The notes: a model not told the origin generated them from the sequence alone. Counted from the stretch's first letter, positions 31,451 through 43,597 are shown. The stretch is DNA of 64,000 nucleotides from Hygrocybe punicea (GCA_963556145.1 OY744469.1:5428767-5492766); one strand, 5' to 3'. Translations and numbers: made by a program.

Positions 31451-32863
31451 CCGGATTCGGTGGGGCGTGGGTTTCCGAGTGCGTTGGGGTGTATAAACGA
31501 GTGAGGGGTGGTCGGAGTAGTGAAGTAAAACGGAGCCGTGAAGGGGTGGGGATGTTGATCCCCGTGTGACAGATGTGTGATAACGTGACAAAATGACAAA
31601 GCTGGCGAGTCTTGCGGCCTTGAAGGTGCAACTGGCACTAGACAATACAACTGACAGGTGGAAAACATCAGGGAGGACCTGGGAAATAGCTGGGAAGTGG
31701 AATATATGGGAAAATGCTGCCGATGGTGGCGCAATAGGCTGAGCCACTGAGTGAGAGTGGTAAAAGTACTGGAAAGGGAGCTGAAACCTGTTGAATCCCT
31801 CGCAGTGGGCTCCAAAATGATACACAGAGAGGTAGAGTGAGGGTCTCTGAGTGTGTGGTGCGAGTGCTGATCCAAGGGAGGCTCCGAGCTCTACTGTGAT
31901 GGGGGAAAAGGGGGAATCCAATCCTTTTTGTTTGTACTTGTTGTACTACAATAAGTACAAAAACTAACATGTAAAATATGTGAATCGGACCTCAGACACG
32001 CAGCATGTGTATCAGCGTCTGCTTATTGTTGCCATTGCGCTCATGTTCGTTTGGCGTGGGGGTGCGAAAAAAAAACCAGAAACTGTTTGATTACTTAGTA
32101 GAATAAATGAAAGGATATGGAAGACTTATCTGCACCCATTGTCGTGTCGTGTTGAGAACAATCTTGAACTCGCAGGTTGGCGGTGCGTGGACACAGGCGT
32201 GAGCGTGGGTGTGGAGGTGGGTGGTGAGGTGGCATTAGATGTGGGCATGGTTGATGGGTGGGCATCGGTGTGGTTGTGGGCATCAGTGTTGTCATGGGCA
32301 TGGAATATCTGTGAACGAGTAATCAACAATGTCACCTGATCAGACACGCTGACGTATGTGGACGTGTTTCGTTGATTATCGTCGCATTGTTGATGGTCTG
32401 TGCACTGAAATGCTGGTATAAAGACCGGGGTGACAGGCCATATTCCTTGGGTTTAACCCCAGGCAGCTCCTTAATTGGATGCCTAAGTCCCAAAATAGCT
32501 AAATAATATTAGTGCTTACATTATTAATAATATCTTTATTATAATAACTATTGTAGTCAGGTGAAATATCTGGGAAGCAGCAGGATTCCTGGAATCTAGC
32601 CATTTGGGCTAGACTCCGAGTAGATTCCCAGTAGATTCCAAGTTAATTCCAGTGAATTCCCGTGAGATTTCCACTGGAATCCCTAATTCTAAAAATTGAT
32701 TTTGGTGAGAAAGTGGGAATTTGGCTGTGGAATTCCACTGGGAATTCCTGGAATCCTGACTGGGAATCCAGTGGGATGTGTATGGAATCAGACAGTGCTT
32801 GGTTACTCAAACAGGGCACTTCAGTACAATGTCTGGATGAACGCAAGTGATGGAGAGCACCCA
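31451..32863. other. no confident gene; GGAATTCC-rich and CATGGGCAT-rich repeats
   Basis: 32570-32790 is dense in GATTCC/GGAATC and GGAATTCC words in both orientations, which suggests a short decayed inverted-repeat element. 32190-32310 is a GTGGGCAT/GTGGGTGTG simple repeat. Nothing else is recognised. Confidence 0.4.
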
Positions 32864-33419
32864 TTCACTGTACCCATCCCAGTAGTAGCACTGCTTGTAG
32901 TCCAGGGTGTTTGCGTATGTAGATGCGCCAAGCTTCGGAAGCCCAATGGCCGATCACTTGTATCAGGTGTGGTGGCACACCGCAAGCCGCAAGGTCGGTT
33001 GCCCCACCAGAATGGAGGGAGTGGCCACTGATTGAGTTGTCTGGAAAAGGTGTATGAAGTCGGCGAAGGAACCATGAGTGGGTCAGGATTGAGCCATCAG
33101 CCTGCAGCCACAGTTCTGGGTGGAAAGGGAAGTTGGCATCGCATGAACACAGATAGGGTATAACATGGGTTCAGGTTTACCTGAGGGTTCCCTATAACGG
33201 GTGCTGCGGTTCCGGGTATGGGTTGCCGATTTGGCACCCCAGGCAATACCGTACCCGAAATCGCGGTTCTCTGGGTTTCACGGGTTCCCACGCCTGACTT
33301 CGACAATTCCCCGTGTTTCATTGCTCTCCGTTGATGGGTCCAATTCATTCAGCATCATCGACCATGCTGCCCTCCCACTTCTCGAAATCCCGTCTGCAAA
33401 TCCCATTCAGTATTCGCTT

Positions 33420-34745
33420 TAGTGTTGCCGAAGTTCAGTTCGGTCCGGTTCCGACCCTTTTTGGCGGAACCGCGAACTGAACTTCGGGTCCGGTTTGGTG
33501 CATGGCCAAACCCGGACCCAGATGGCGTCGAACCGTCTCTTCGCGTTCAGTCTGGGTTCAGACGCGGTCTGAAACCCAGACCGAGGTGGGCTCACCCCGT
33601 CCGTTCTCCTCGCGAATGGCAGGCACGTATCAATAGATACGGTGCTGCACTTCGCGAGGTAGATGGGTGCGGGGGAGCCCTCCGGTGTCCCCAAGGGATG
33701 TGGAGGGACGGGGTCTTGTCCCGTGGTCCCTGCGTGGAATTGCCGGCGCTGCTGCTGCCAACCGTTGTCCTCGTCGGGGCGGTGGTATGGTTGTGGTGGT
33801 GTTGCTGCCACGGCTGCTGCTGCTGCTGCTGCTGCTGTCGCCGTTGCTGCTGCCACTGCTGCTGTTGTCGCCATTGCCGCTGCCGTTGCCGCTGCCGCTG
33901 TTGCTGCTGCTGCTGCCGCTGCTGCTGGCCGTCGCCGTCGTTGTTGCCATGCCGCCGCTGGTGGTGGTGGTGTTGTGGCTGTCTCATGTCCGTTGGCATT
34001 GGATGGCTTGGTGCAGCAGCAGCAGCAGCTGCTGCTGCCGGCACTGCTGCTGTTGTCCTCTTCGGGTGGTGGTATGGTCGCGGTGGTGTTGCTGCCACGG
34101 CTGCTGCTGCCGGCGTTGCTGCTGTTGCCGGCAATGCTGCTGTTGCCGGCAATGCTGCTGTTGCCGGCGTTGCTGCTGCTGTTGCAGGTGCTTCTGCTGC
34201 TGCCGGTGCTGCTGATGGCCGTTGCCGTCGTCGTTGATGCCATTGCCGTTGCCACCGCTGGTGGTGGTGGTGGTGGTGGTGGTGGTGTTGCGGCCATCCC
34301 GCGTCCGCGTTGGCGCTGGGATCCATGTTGTGCCGGGTCGTGTGCGTCGCGGTCAAGTTGCCTGTGGCAGATAATATTAGTAAAGTTAAGAAGTTTTATG
34401 AGACTTACCTGTGTTCATGAACGCGACAATGTGTCGCGTTCATTGGCCTTGCGTTGTTGCGGTGTTGGTGAAGAAAACCTACGTGTAATGGTCACATGAT
34501 ACTGTTTACCACGAAAAAGTAAGTAAAAGAAATACGAAAAACAAATGAAATAAATACCTTAGAAATATCCGCGTTCGCGGTTTGGACGCGGTTTGGAGCC
34601 GTTCAGGAAATCCGGCAGGCCTCGAAACCCGGAACTGAACCCGCGGTCCGGTTCAGCACTTGGCTGAACTTAGACTGAACCTAGGGTTCGGTTCGGGGTT
34701 TGAACTGGGTTTGGCCAGGTTCGGAACCGAACTACGGCAACACTA
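33420..34745. mobile_element. non-autonomous hAT-type element with triplet-repeat core, copy 1
   Basis: Ends TAGTGTTGCCGAAGTTCAGT and GTTCGGCAACACTA-like (GAACCGAACTACGGCAACACTA is the right border). The 8-bp target duplication is exact: ATTCGCTT at 33412-33419 and 34746-34753. It encodes no transposase. The middle (about 33790-34290) is a (GCT/TGC/GCC)n tract. It is a younger copy of the family also seen at 38939-40150, since it keeps many CpG sites lost there. Confidence 0.9.
33790..34290. repeat. GCT/TGC/GCC/GGT trinucleotide tract
   Basis: Mostly perfect and imperfect TGC repeats with runs of GGT at the right. All six frames are open for long stretches and read as poly-Leu, poly-Ala, poly-Cys, poly-Gln or poly-Ser, which is a property of the triplet and not evidence of a gene. 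Confidence 0.9.
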
Positions 34746-34885
34746 ATTCGCTTCGATGTTAGTCATTGCAACACACTCATGGATCCATCAGGCAGTATTT
34801 TTTTTTATCTGTGGATCAGTCCAATCTCTGTGCGTATAAAGTCTCCTTTTTCTCTATAACCTGTCTCTCATATCTCTTACCCACC

Positions 34886-37796
34886 ATGCCCACCGCCAAA
34901 AAGACCCCTTCCAAATCCACATCTGCTAAACACACTCAAAAGAGCGTTACTACTACTTCGCTTCACAAGACTCCCTCAACTCACTCAATCTTGTCTACCA
35001 CATCCCAGCCTCCCGATGATCCAATCGAGGTCAATTCCGATACTGAGAAGTCTGACAGTGAGAAGCCTGATAGCCCGGAAGAAGAACTCGGTAAGTGCTC
35101 ACCTTCTGCTGATTAGAGTCTTACAAGCTTCGGATTCAGCTAAAGCAAAACTAACATGGCGCTCGCCAATCTATCAATTCTTCAAAACCGATGTCACCAT
35201 CAAATACGACGACCAGAAACGTCTCTACCATTGGTTCCGCTGCACAGCCTGGGTCTGTAAAGGTGGTGGAGGCGTATGGCGTTATCAGGACAAGAAGGAC
35301 AAGTCCTCCACCGGAAACCTCAGACATCACGCCGAAAGGTGCTGGGGTCTAGAGGCTGTCCAGAATGTTTCCACTCGGGGTGCGAAGGAAACTTCCTCGA
35401 ACAGTTCCATCTTCGCCTCGTTTGCCAGACAAGGCCAGAAGCCTGTGAACATCTCTCATCGCTCTCACATGAATGCCGAAGCACGGTACGTTATATTTGT
35501 GGCATATGGGTATCTAACAATTTCCTCTTTAGTGCTCATCTCGTCAAGTGGGTCACGGAGAGCAGGCATCCTGCAAACATCGTGAACGACCCTGAACTCC
35601 AGGAACTCCTTATGGCTGGTCGACCCAAGCTCGAGCTTCCCTCACCAATCACTGTCGCATGCGATGTCAAGGCTGCTTTTGAGAGGTGCAAAGATTGCGT
35701 TGCCAAATTACTACAGGTAAAACATCCGTTCAGACATATCACAGCTCACGAATTTCTCAAACAGGACCACCCTGGACGCTTGCATTTTGCCACCGATGCC
35801 TGGATGTCACCGAATCACCGTGCTTTCATTGCGTGGACCGTCCACCTTGAGCATCAAGGCCACATGCTCGGATTTCTGTTGGACACCGTCGAGGTGCCTG
35901 AGTCTCACACTGGAGCGACATTGGCACAGGAATTCCACAATATGTTGGTTCGTTTTGGGTTGGAGAACAAAGTATGAGCAATATATGAACTTTCTGCTAA
36001 CCTGCTGATTTATCATTGCTAGATCCTGACATTCAACGGCGACAATGCCTCGTGCAATGACAAGCAGATGACCTGTCTTGCTGCCAAACCCAACTCTTTC
36101 GAGGAGTACAATGGAGTTCACTGTTTTAACCATACCGTGCAGATTTCAGCCAAAACACTCATCATACCTTTCAACGTGGGCCTGGGTGCCGCATCGCCTC
36201 TGGCTTCTGATGAGGAGGGTGAGATGTTGATGTTCTTGATGTCTACGCAGCCGTGAATGAGGACGAGGAAGGAGAATCTGATGAAATCCATGAAGACGAT
36301 GACGATGATGGGGTGGATGAGTTGCAGGAATTGACTGAGCACGAATGTGAACAGTTGTTGGAGGACACAGCTGCAGTCCGTGAAACCGTTACCAAGGTAT
36401 GTTACCTGCATTTCCAACAAGGACATCACTCATGCCCAGCAGATCTGGAACCTGTCCTTCGCTATCATTCATTCAACTACCATTGCTCTTCCGGCCTGGC
36501 GATCCATCTGCACTGCCAAAGGGCTCAAACCCAATCTCATTCCACGTGATGTCATCACACGCTGGAACTCGATGTATGATATGATGTGCTTTGCCCTGAG
36601 GTATCGCATTGCCATTGACGCTATCACTGCCGACAAGACACTTAAGCTGTGCAAATATGAGCTTGTGGATGATGATTGGGCAATCATTCAGGATCTCATG
36701 GCTGTCCTTGAGGTGAGGCATTTATCTTATCTATGTAGCAATGTACTCTAATGGTATACAGCTTTACAAAAAGGCGACAATATTCTTCTCAAGTGATGTA
36801 GCTAGCGTTGCTGCTGTGATTCCGGCCATAGACAAGCTCGAAAGTAATCTCAATGCACACACGGGGAAAACATACCATCCGGCAATCCTCGCTGCCATGA
36901 AGTTGGCTCGCAAGAAGATCAATTGGTACTACTCTCTCACAGATCTTTCCAGCATCTACAGGATCTCTATGGGTGAGTGTTTGGCCTGTTTCTTTACTGC
37001 TAACTACAATTTCCTTCTCAGTGCTTCATCCTGGTCTAAAGCTCGAGTATTTCTGTCAGCAAGAGTGGGAGGAGGAGTGGATCGAGACTGCCAAAAACTT
37101 AGTTTGAGACAAGTTCAACCACAATTATTTGAAGAACGTTGATGATCCCAACTCGGCATCCGAGACCGGTGATGTATGTTTGTCACCATTTTTATCGGTC
37201 AAGGCTAATGTGTGATGATGTCAGGGCTCTGGCGGTGGAGTGGTACCGAGGTACCACTCCGGGGGCTCACGCAGGACTCAAGAGGAAGTCGACTGGATGG
37301 ATAGGATGATGGACTGACTACTACATCGGGAAGGCTACTGACTAGGTCAACTGTGGGAGCCCAGTCACGTGACTGGCCAGGTCCCACTACTCCAGCGGTG
37401 ATAATGATTTCAGCAATATCTCTGTTAAGAATGTCACAAGGGCTCGGGATGAGTACGAGGAATACTTGCGTCATCCGGTTGAGAATGTCAAAGACCCACC
37501 TGCATGGTGGTATGACAATCGTTTCATTTACCCTAACTTATCTAGGACGGCTCTCGACTATCTCAGCACCCCTGCCACATCAACGGCGGTTGAGCGAGTT
37601 TTTTCACAGGGTCATGGTCTTCTCAATTTCATGCGAAACCGACTCACCCCTGCATCCATTCATGCTAACCTCTGCCTCGGCGACTGGTGCCGCAAAGGCC
37701 TTGTGGAGATGGTGGATCTACTGGCAGCAGTCAGGGAGAAGAAGAGGAAACGGGCTGAGTCTGATGTTGAAGAGACCGAAGAACCCCCCATAGCAT
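34886..37796 (+). pseudogene. BED-type hAT transposase, near full length but broken
   Basis: Exons read MPTAKKTPSKSTSAKHTQKS; a BED-like finger with HWFRCTAWVCKG...GNLRHHAERCW; AHLVKWVTESRHPANIVNDP; the catalytic start LHFATDAWMSPNHRAFIAWT (first Asp), LTFNGDNASCNDKQM (second Asp) and HCFNHTVQISAK; ITRWNSMYDMMCFALRYRI; and the C-terminal dimerisation block PPAWWYDNRFIYPNLSRTAL with DYLSTPATSTAVERVFSQGH. Splice junctions are mostly readable. A TGA stop interrupts AKNLV-DKFNHNY at about 37108, most simply a CGA to TGA change. A small insertion splits the frame at 37230-37395, so it no longer encodes a full transposase. Confidence 0.8.
37230..37395. mobile_element. small MITE-like insertion in the hAT B transposase
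   Basis: The reading GSGG before and GDNDFSNISVKN after are split by about 165 bp with inverted ends GGAGTGGTACC and GTCCCACTACTCC. The flanks CTGGCGGT and CCAGCGGT are similar but differ at two bases, so the target duplication is only tentative. It contains AGTGGTACCGAGGTACCACT, a perfect palindrome. Confidence 0.5.
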
Positions 37797-38938
37797 AGAT
37801 ATATTGTCCCGCCCCCCGTCTTGCAATGAAAACCTGCGGTAATGTCTGCGGTTACCGAGTTTGATACGGTTACCGAATTGGAACCAGTTACCTTGAGAAC
37901 CCATGCTAAACGGGTAAGGTTCGGGTTGAAACCTGTTCCGGGTGCAGTTTCAAAGGGTTCGGGTCCGGTGTTCTAAAAAGTGACCCGGGGGTTACCTGTG
38001 TTATACCCTAAACGCAGATAGGCTTGGAACATCTGGGGAGGCGACTGCATGAATAAGGATGTGGCTCCCTTCAAAGACACGGTCGGCTTTGTGTCCTGGC
38101 AGGAAAAAATCATAGCCATGGGGGTGGAGGTTGACAGAGTGGCATAGGGTAACCTTGTGGTAGTCTTGTAGTTGAAGAGTGTCAGGCCACACCAGTTCAC
38201 CCAAACGCATCAGGGCACGGAAAGCCGTGGTGAGGATGGCAGCAAAGAGTAATGAGTCATGTGTGGGGTCAACAACTAAGTGGGAGATGACAGCGCCAAG
38301 TTCCTCACAGGTAATAGGGTGCTTCCAGACTGTCCCCACTGCACACAATTTCTTACAACCGGCAAGAGTCTTGGTGACAAGGGGGTGGCAGTGGATGGTA
38401 TGTATATCAGGGTAGAATGGTTCCAATTGATGGCAGATGCCAGAGAGGTAATTGTCGACCGATTGTGGTTTAATGTGATGAGACATGTAGACAACATAAA
38501 GGCTAAGAGTGTCCAGGTTTGGGTCACGTGCAAGTTTGTGTGATGTGCAAAAAGTGATGTAAGACTCCAAAGCAGATGAGTAGGTGGCTGCTGTGCTCTG
38601 CTCAATAGCACAACCAATCACCACAGTGTGTTTGTGGTGTAGGCGATCAAGAGACCAGGGTGCATGGGTGCATTGCGTGGTCTTGCACATGGTCATTGTC
38701 ATTTCTGGCCTCCCCCCAGCATGACTTGAGGGGGTTCAAAGAGTGAGATAGACAGCAGGGATGCCATGGAAGCCACTAGATCAGTATCATCATGGGATAG
38801 GGCATCGGCCACAACATTGTCCACGCCAGGGATGTGGAAAACATGTAACTTGAGGTTGAAGTCGAGAAGCAAGTCAACAGCAGAAAGGAGGAGGGGGTTA
38901 TAGGGTGGCGAAGCACGAAGTGTGTTGAAGATAGCAAC

Positions 38939-39276
38939 TAGTGTTGCCGAAGTTCAGTTCGGTCTGGTTCCGACCCTTTTTGGCAGAACCGCGAACCAAA
39001 CTTTGGGTCTGGTTTGGCATAGGGCCAAACCTGGACCCAGATGGCATCAAACAGTCTCTCCGCATTTGGTCTGGGTTCAGACACAGTCTGAACCCCAGAC
39101 CGAGGTGGGCTCACCCCATGAGCTCTGTTCTCCTCGCGAATGGCAGGCACATATCAATTGATACGGTGCTGCACTTCACAAGGTAGTTGGGCTGCAGGGG
39201 AGCCGTGCGGCGCTGCTGCCGTTGCCATTGCCACTGTCACTGTTGCTGCTGCTGCAATGGCCATTGCTGCTGCAAC

Positions 39277-39308
<32 letters not shown>

Positions 39309-39365
39309 TTGTGGCCATTGCTGCTGCCATTGCCGTTGCCACTGCTGCTGCTGCTGCTGCCACCA

Positions 39366-39399
<34 letters not shown>

Positions 39400-39568
39400 C
39401 GCCATTGCTGTTGCTGTTGCTGCTGCCAGCATTGGATGAGCCGCTGTGGAAATGGCTCCCATTATCCTTCTTGGTGCCAAATACCTCACAAACGATGTCC
39501 ACACATCAGTTGACACATCAGCTCAGGTTCACAAGGTTCCTTGGCATTGGATGGCTTGATGCAGCATT

Positions 39569-39606
<38 letters not shown>

Positions 39607-40150
39607 GCCAATGCCGTTGCCATCGTCATTGTTGCCATTGCCATTGCTGTTGCCACCGCTGGTGGCAGTGGTGGTGGTGGTGGTGTTGCGGCTGTCCTGC
39701 GTCCGTTGGGGTTGGCATTTGGATCCATGTTGTGCCGGTGGTGTGCTTGCGATGTGGTCGCGGTCAAGTTTCCTGTGACAAATAATATTAGTAAAGTTAA
39801 GATAATTGCCGAGACTTACCTGTATTCATGAACGTGACATTGTGTCACATTCATTGGCCTTGTGTTGTTGCAGTGTTGGTGAAGAAAGCTGTAATGGTCA
39901 CATGATACCATTTAACATGAAAAAGTAAGTAAAGAAATCCAAAAAACAAATGAAATAAATATCTTAAAAATATCCACGTTCGTGGTTTGGACACGGTTTG
40001 GAGCCATTCAGGAAATCCAGCAGGCCTTGAAACCTGGAACTGAACCTGTGGTCCGGTTCAGCACTTGGCTGAACTTAGACTGAACCTAGGGTTCGGTTCA
40101 GGGTTTGAACCAGGTTCGGCTAGGTTCGGAACCGAACTATGGCAACACTA
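38939..40150. mobile_element. non-autonomous hAT-type element with triplet-repeat core, copy 2
   Basis: Ends TAGTGTTGCCGAAGTTCAGT and CCGAACTATGGCAACACTA with an exact 8-bp duplication ATAGCAAC (38931-38938 and 40151-40158). It aligns with copy 1 along both arms. Its (GCT)n core at 39215-39430 and 39565-39610 is shorter and arranged differently. It interrupts DIRS-like element B between RNase H and tyrosine recombinase. Many differences from copy 1 are CG to CA or TG. Confidence 0.9.
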
Positions 40151-41650
40151 ATAGCAACTGTGTTTGTGTTGTCTGTGAAGATCGCTAGGTGGCCTGGGAG
40201 GGGGCGAATGTGAAGTGCAACATAATGTAGGGTGGACAGGATGGTCAGAGCCTCCAGGTAGAAAATGGGCGTCTGGGATGGTTGCGGAAGGGAGTGCATC
40301 TGGCCAGTCATTTGTTGAGGGCACCAGAAGCCAAGGCCGGTGGGGCAAGCATCTGTAAAAATGGTCATGTCAGCATCCTGTGCATCCCAAGCATTGGACT
40401 CGAGGATGAGGATGTCGGTGGAACGTGTCATCCGGTCAGCAACCCAAGAAAGTTCTCGGACCATGGTGCTCTTGACCCAAATTGGTTGTAGTTGCTTAAC
40501 TTTGCTGGACATCTTCTGGTATGTCATGGAGAGGCCAGGACAAAGCATCGGGTAGACATTGAGACTCCAGTTAACCCAGCCCGCCATCTGCTGAAACATA
40601 CAAAGTGGGTGTCGATGGCCGAGTACTGCAAAGTCACGAATGGCCACTATGAGGTCATTGCGAGAATCGGTAGGCATCGTGATGGACATGGCATTCAGGT
40701 CAACCTGAAAACCTATGATCATGAGTGGCGAGCCCCATTCCTGTTTGCGTTCCTCATGCGGTATGCTGAGGTCATCCCACAATGTAAGGAGTTGTACTTG
40801 TTTATGTGGCATCAATTTTTTGTAGGGTGTGTACCATACCAAGTTGTCCTCAAAATCCCAAGAGAAATTGTCATCCACATGGGTCAGGAGGTCTGTGATG
40901 AGAACCACGAAGACTATGATCCAAGTGACAAGACCGGCAAAACTGGCCCATATGCATCCGCCTGCCCCGTTACCAAAGTGGTTGCAATGGTTGACATGAC
41001 GATGCCCATTGATGGTCATGACTTGACAAATTTGCCAGAGGGGGGCCATCAGCATCAGACAGTAAGCATTTTTTTTTGGATTTGAAAATGATGAGGCAGT
41101 GGTGTGAAAATTGCTTGTGAGTGCGTCGGAGTGCCATGCCGAGGTGGTACATGTTGTCCATTCACACGAAGCGGTTGGCCTTTGGGATGAGGGAGTTTTG
41201 GGAGAAGGGTTCTGTGCTCTGGTCAATGACCATGCACAGGTTTGTCAAGCGGGGTTTAGGTACAACACCCATGGGCATGTTATACATGCCTGGCAAAAGC
41301 TGGCCTCCAAAGGATTCTGAAAATTGTCCAAGCACCACCTCAGTGGCACATTGTTCATTGAGGAACTTGGCGTGGTCAGGATTTTTCAGAGGTCGGAATG
41401 AGTTGTCCCAGGTGATGAGATAGTCTATGTCATTTGTTATGGCCCAGGGCGAAAAGCCAACATGTAAGGCTTGACAGACAGAGCAGACAAAGGCACAGTT
41501 GGGGTGCAAATGGAGATAAGACTCAAAGAGGCCAACATTGATGGGGCAGGTGATGGAAAATAAATGGGGATTTTGCTGTATGGTTTGCATGGCAGCAGTG
41601 TTATGAAACTCATTCGCAGGTACATCAGGCACTGGTGGTTCATGCAATGT
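40151..41650 (-). pseudogene. reverse transcriptase and RNase H of DIRS-like element B
   Basis: Reading down the strand: LLPGMYNMPMGVVPKPRLTN with LCMVIDQSTEPFSQNSLIPK, LDNMYHLGMALRR-like (frame change), then CNHFGNGAGGCIWASFAGLV, LLTHVDDNFSWDFEDNLVWY with the catalytic VDD, SPLMIIGFQVDLNAMSITMP, and RNase H pieces MTIFTDACPTGLGFWCPQQM and LAIFTDNTNTVA. This is the DIRS-type RT layout. Frame changes near 41160 and 40970 break it, and its end is cut by the element at 38939. Confidence 0.8.
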
Positions 41651-41738
41651 AGCTAAAGCGGTCGTGAGGCATGATTCAGCAGAACCATCCCACATCAGAA
41701 TTTGGGCATATTTAGGCTGTCGGGCCCAACGTTCGGCC

Positions 41739-42923
41739 TTATTGGGTGCATTCAGGGGCCCAGTGAGCAGTGCTGCGGCATTTCGCACAGATGTGTTGGT
41801 AGGAGCATTTTCCGGCGGCATTAGGGCACTTGTTGTCATGCCATCTTCTGCAGGGATCTTTGTGTTTAGTGGGAGAGGAAGGTCCATTGTCTTGCCAACG
41901 TGAGTTCCTGTCCCAGGATTGTATCCAGTGGATCTGCAGTTCAGAGAATTCACCAAGATCGGTAAGGAACAGGTCCTTCCATTGCACAACTTTGATTCTG
42001 ATCCCTTTATCGAGGCTGATGATCCATTGATGCTGGTTGACAGGGATGGCTGTGAAGAACCCAGTGATATAGCATCGATATCGCTTGAGCTCTTGGTCTC
42101 AATGAGGGAACACGAATATAGTGGCTTCAGCAGTGGGGTCCCAGGCAGTGACACAGTCCCCGTGCGTTGTAACTGTCTTGGCAGGAGTTGTAGATCTGAT
42201 GGAGATTTTGAGACCGCCAAGATGCTCCTTTTTCTTGGGAGTTTGGACAATGCTGAAGAGGCTGGAGAGGACATGGTCGAGCTCAATGGCACGTCCAGAG
42301 ACAAGATTGGTCCATTCCAAATGTGGGAATTGTGGGCAGTTAGGTGAGTTGATGATTGTGGAGACTGTGAACTTAATGTCTCAACTGAAATTCTCAAGAG
42401 AAGTGAGCATCTTTTGGAGGGACTCAGGCAGGAACATCGGATTGACCAATTCATGGATGATCCACGGTAAAAGATCAATGTCAACCGTCCATTTAAGAGT
42501 GCGATTGGTGTCTTCATTGGATGAGATGCTGATGGAACATTTTTTGGTTGTTTTTCCTGTACCATCGTGGATTGCTCTGTCGTTGTCATTGGTTTCGAAG
42601 TCACCAAACTCAGACCTGGCATTTCCTCCATCATTTCCTTCATCCAGGGGGTTGGAAGCGTTCGCTCTCAAATGGCCTCCTGTTCTAAATCTGTCGAAGC
42701 TATCAAGCATGTTGAAATAGGCTGAGAATGCCATTTTCGACTGAGAGTTGTCATCTGGGTCAACAGGGATGGCTTGTGTGAGTTCCAAGATCGCTGTGGC
42801 TTTGTCTCTGTCTCCTGACCTATATGCTTCAACAATGTCGATGCATCGTTTTTGGACATTTGGGGTAATGGATGTGTCTTCTCCCATAACTGACAACGTG
42901 GCAGGGGTTTCATTGATATTCAT
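41739..42923 (-). pseudogene. gag-like protein of DIRS-like element B
   Basis: Starts MNINETPATLSVMGEDTSIT and continues through NRTLKWTVDIDLLPWIIHEL. After frame changes it reaches WKDLFLTDLGEFSELQIHWI and the finger CRRWHDNKCPNAAGKCSYQH followed by ICAKCRSTAHWAPEC, a Cys/His cluster typical of the gag-like ORF in mushroom DIRS elements. It would bind the element RNA. Frame changes near 42350 and 42120 show it is decayed. Confidence 0.65.
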
Positions 42924-43597
42924 AACCTAGCTTGATGATTGTGTCGATGGGAAGTATGTCTTTGTGGACGCAACAAAAGGTAAAAAACTATTGGTGAAAT
43001 AAGGAGTTTCATGAGGTGTAATGGAATATTGTAGAAAGAAATATAAGAAATAAACGCTTACTCAAGGAGATGGCAGAGCAAGACTATTTGTCTGCCAGCT
43101 CTTGAGTGATGTATATATAGGGTAAGGACAAGGTGAGACAGAAGTTTTGTGTCGGGCGATCGCGTAGTGTCAGGACACGGAGCGATGTGCTGAGACAAAG
43201 GGGCCTAGTGGCCGGGAGCGCTCGAGAGCGCGGCTAGGGGTCGTTGGGACTTCAAGCCGCTGTAGAGGAAATACGAGTATGGAGTTTTAATTAAAGCACA
43301 TGTTTTGGTGTCGCCTCTTAAATATATTCGCCTTACGGGGCCCTCTATGTCCGTGCAGGCAAAGTTTCTGGCAGAAGGAATTTGTTTCGGAAGTGGTTAC
43401 GAGAAACAAATCTGTGGTATAGCGAGAAACTCAGTTTTTTGGGGAAAAAACAGGAAGGGGTTTTTTCAAACTCGAAAACAGTGTCCAGTCCTAATCGAGA
43501 AGTCGAATGAGCTGCGACTCCCAGATGTTAGGAGCCCAGCGACGCGTTAAGCGAAGTGGACTCCCAATGATTAGGAGATGGGTGAGTTACTCACAGT
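42924..43597. other. inter-element sequence, no gene seen
   Basis: Lies between two DIRS-like elements and probably contains terminal repeats of one or both, but I could not pair them. TATATATAGGG at 43110 could be a promoter element of element B. Confidence 0.4.

Larger units (their letters stand above)
33154..38010. mobile_element. hAT element B, 4857 bp, with further nested insertions
   Basis: Ends TAGGGTATAACATGGGT (33154) and ACCTGTGTTATACCCTA (to 38010). Flanking 8-mers AACACAGA (33146-33153) and AACGCAGA (38011-38018) differ at one base. It carries a BED-hAT transposase gene (34886-37796). A non-autonomous element of the TAGTGTTGCC type is nested at 33420-34745 and a small MITE at about 37230-37395. 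GGGTTCCGGGT/CCCGAAC-like words fill both subterminal regions. It is inserted in the tyrosine recombinase gene of DIRS-like element B. Confidence 0.85.
32864..38702 (-). pseudogene. tyrosine recombinase of DIRS-like element B, split by hAT element B
   Basis: 38702-38011 encodes the N-terminal domain (STAATYSSALESYITFCTSH) and LMRLGELVWP with the first catalytic Arg. The rest continues at 33145-32864: NFPFHPELWLQADGSILTHS, GHSLHSGGATDLAACGVPPH, LIQVIGHWASEAWRIYIRKH. If the hAT element and one target copy are removed, the frame runs straight through (AYLRSCDANFPF). The active-site block reads HSLH where HSLR (H-x-x-R) is usual, a CGT to CAT change. So the enzyme was probably inactive even without the insertion. 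The Tyr nucleophile (IYIR) is kept. Confidence 0.8.
32864..42923 (-). mobile_element. DIRS-like retroelement B (gag, RT-RNase H, tyrosine recombinase), cut by two hAT elements
   Basis: Minus-strand order: gag-like ORF with a CCHC-type finger (42923 to about 41740), reverse transcriptase and RNase H (about 41650-40151), tyrosine recombinase (38702 down to 32864). Two hAT-type elements interrupt it, at 38939-40150 and 33154-38010, each with readable 8-bp target duplications. Terminal repeats of the retroelement itself were not identified. Multiple stops, frame changes and the insertions mean it is not autonomous. Confidence 0.75.

Noticed and set aside
33422..34499. Several open frames of 180-290 codons on both strands
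   Set aside because: They are consequences of the GCT/TGC triplet tract inside a non-autonomous hAT element and read as homopolymers in every frame.
39154..39785. Open frames of 100-190 codons
   Set aside because: Same triplet-repeat effect in the second copy of the element.
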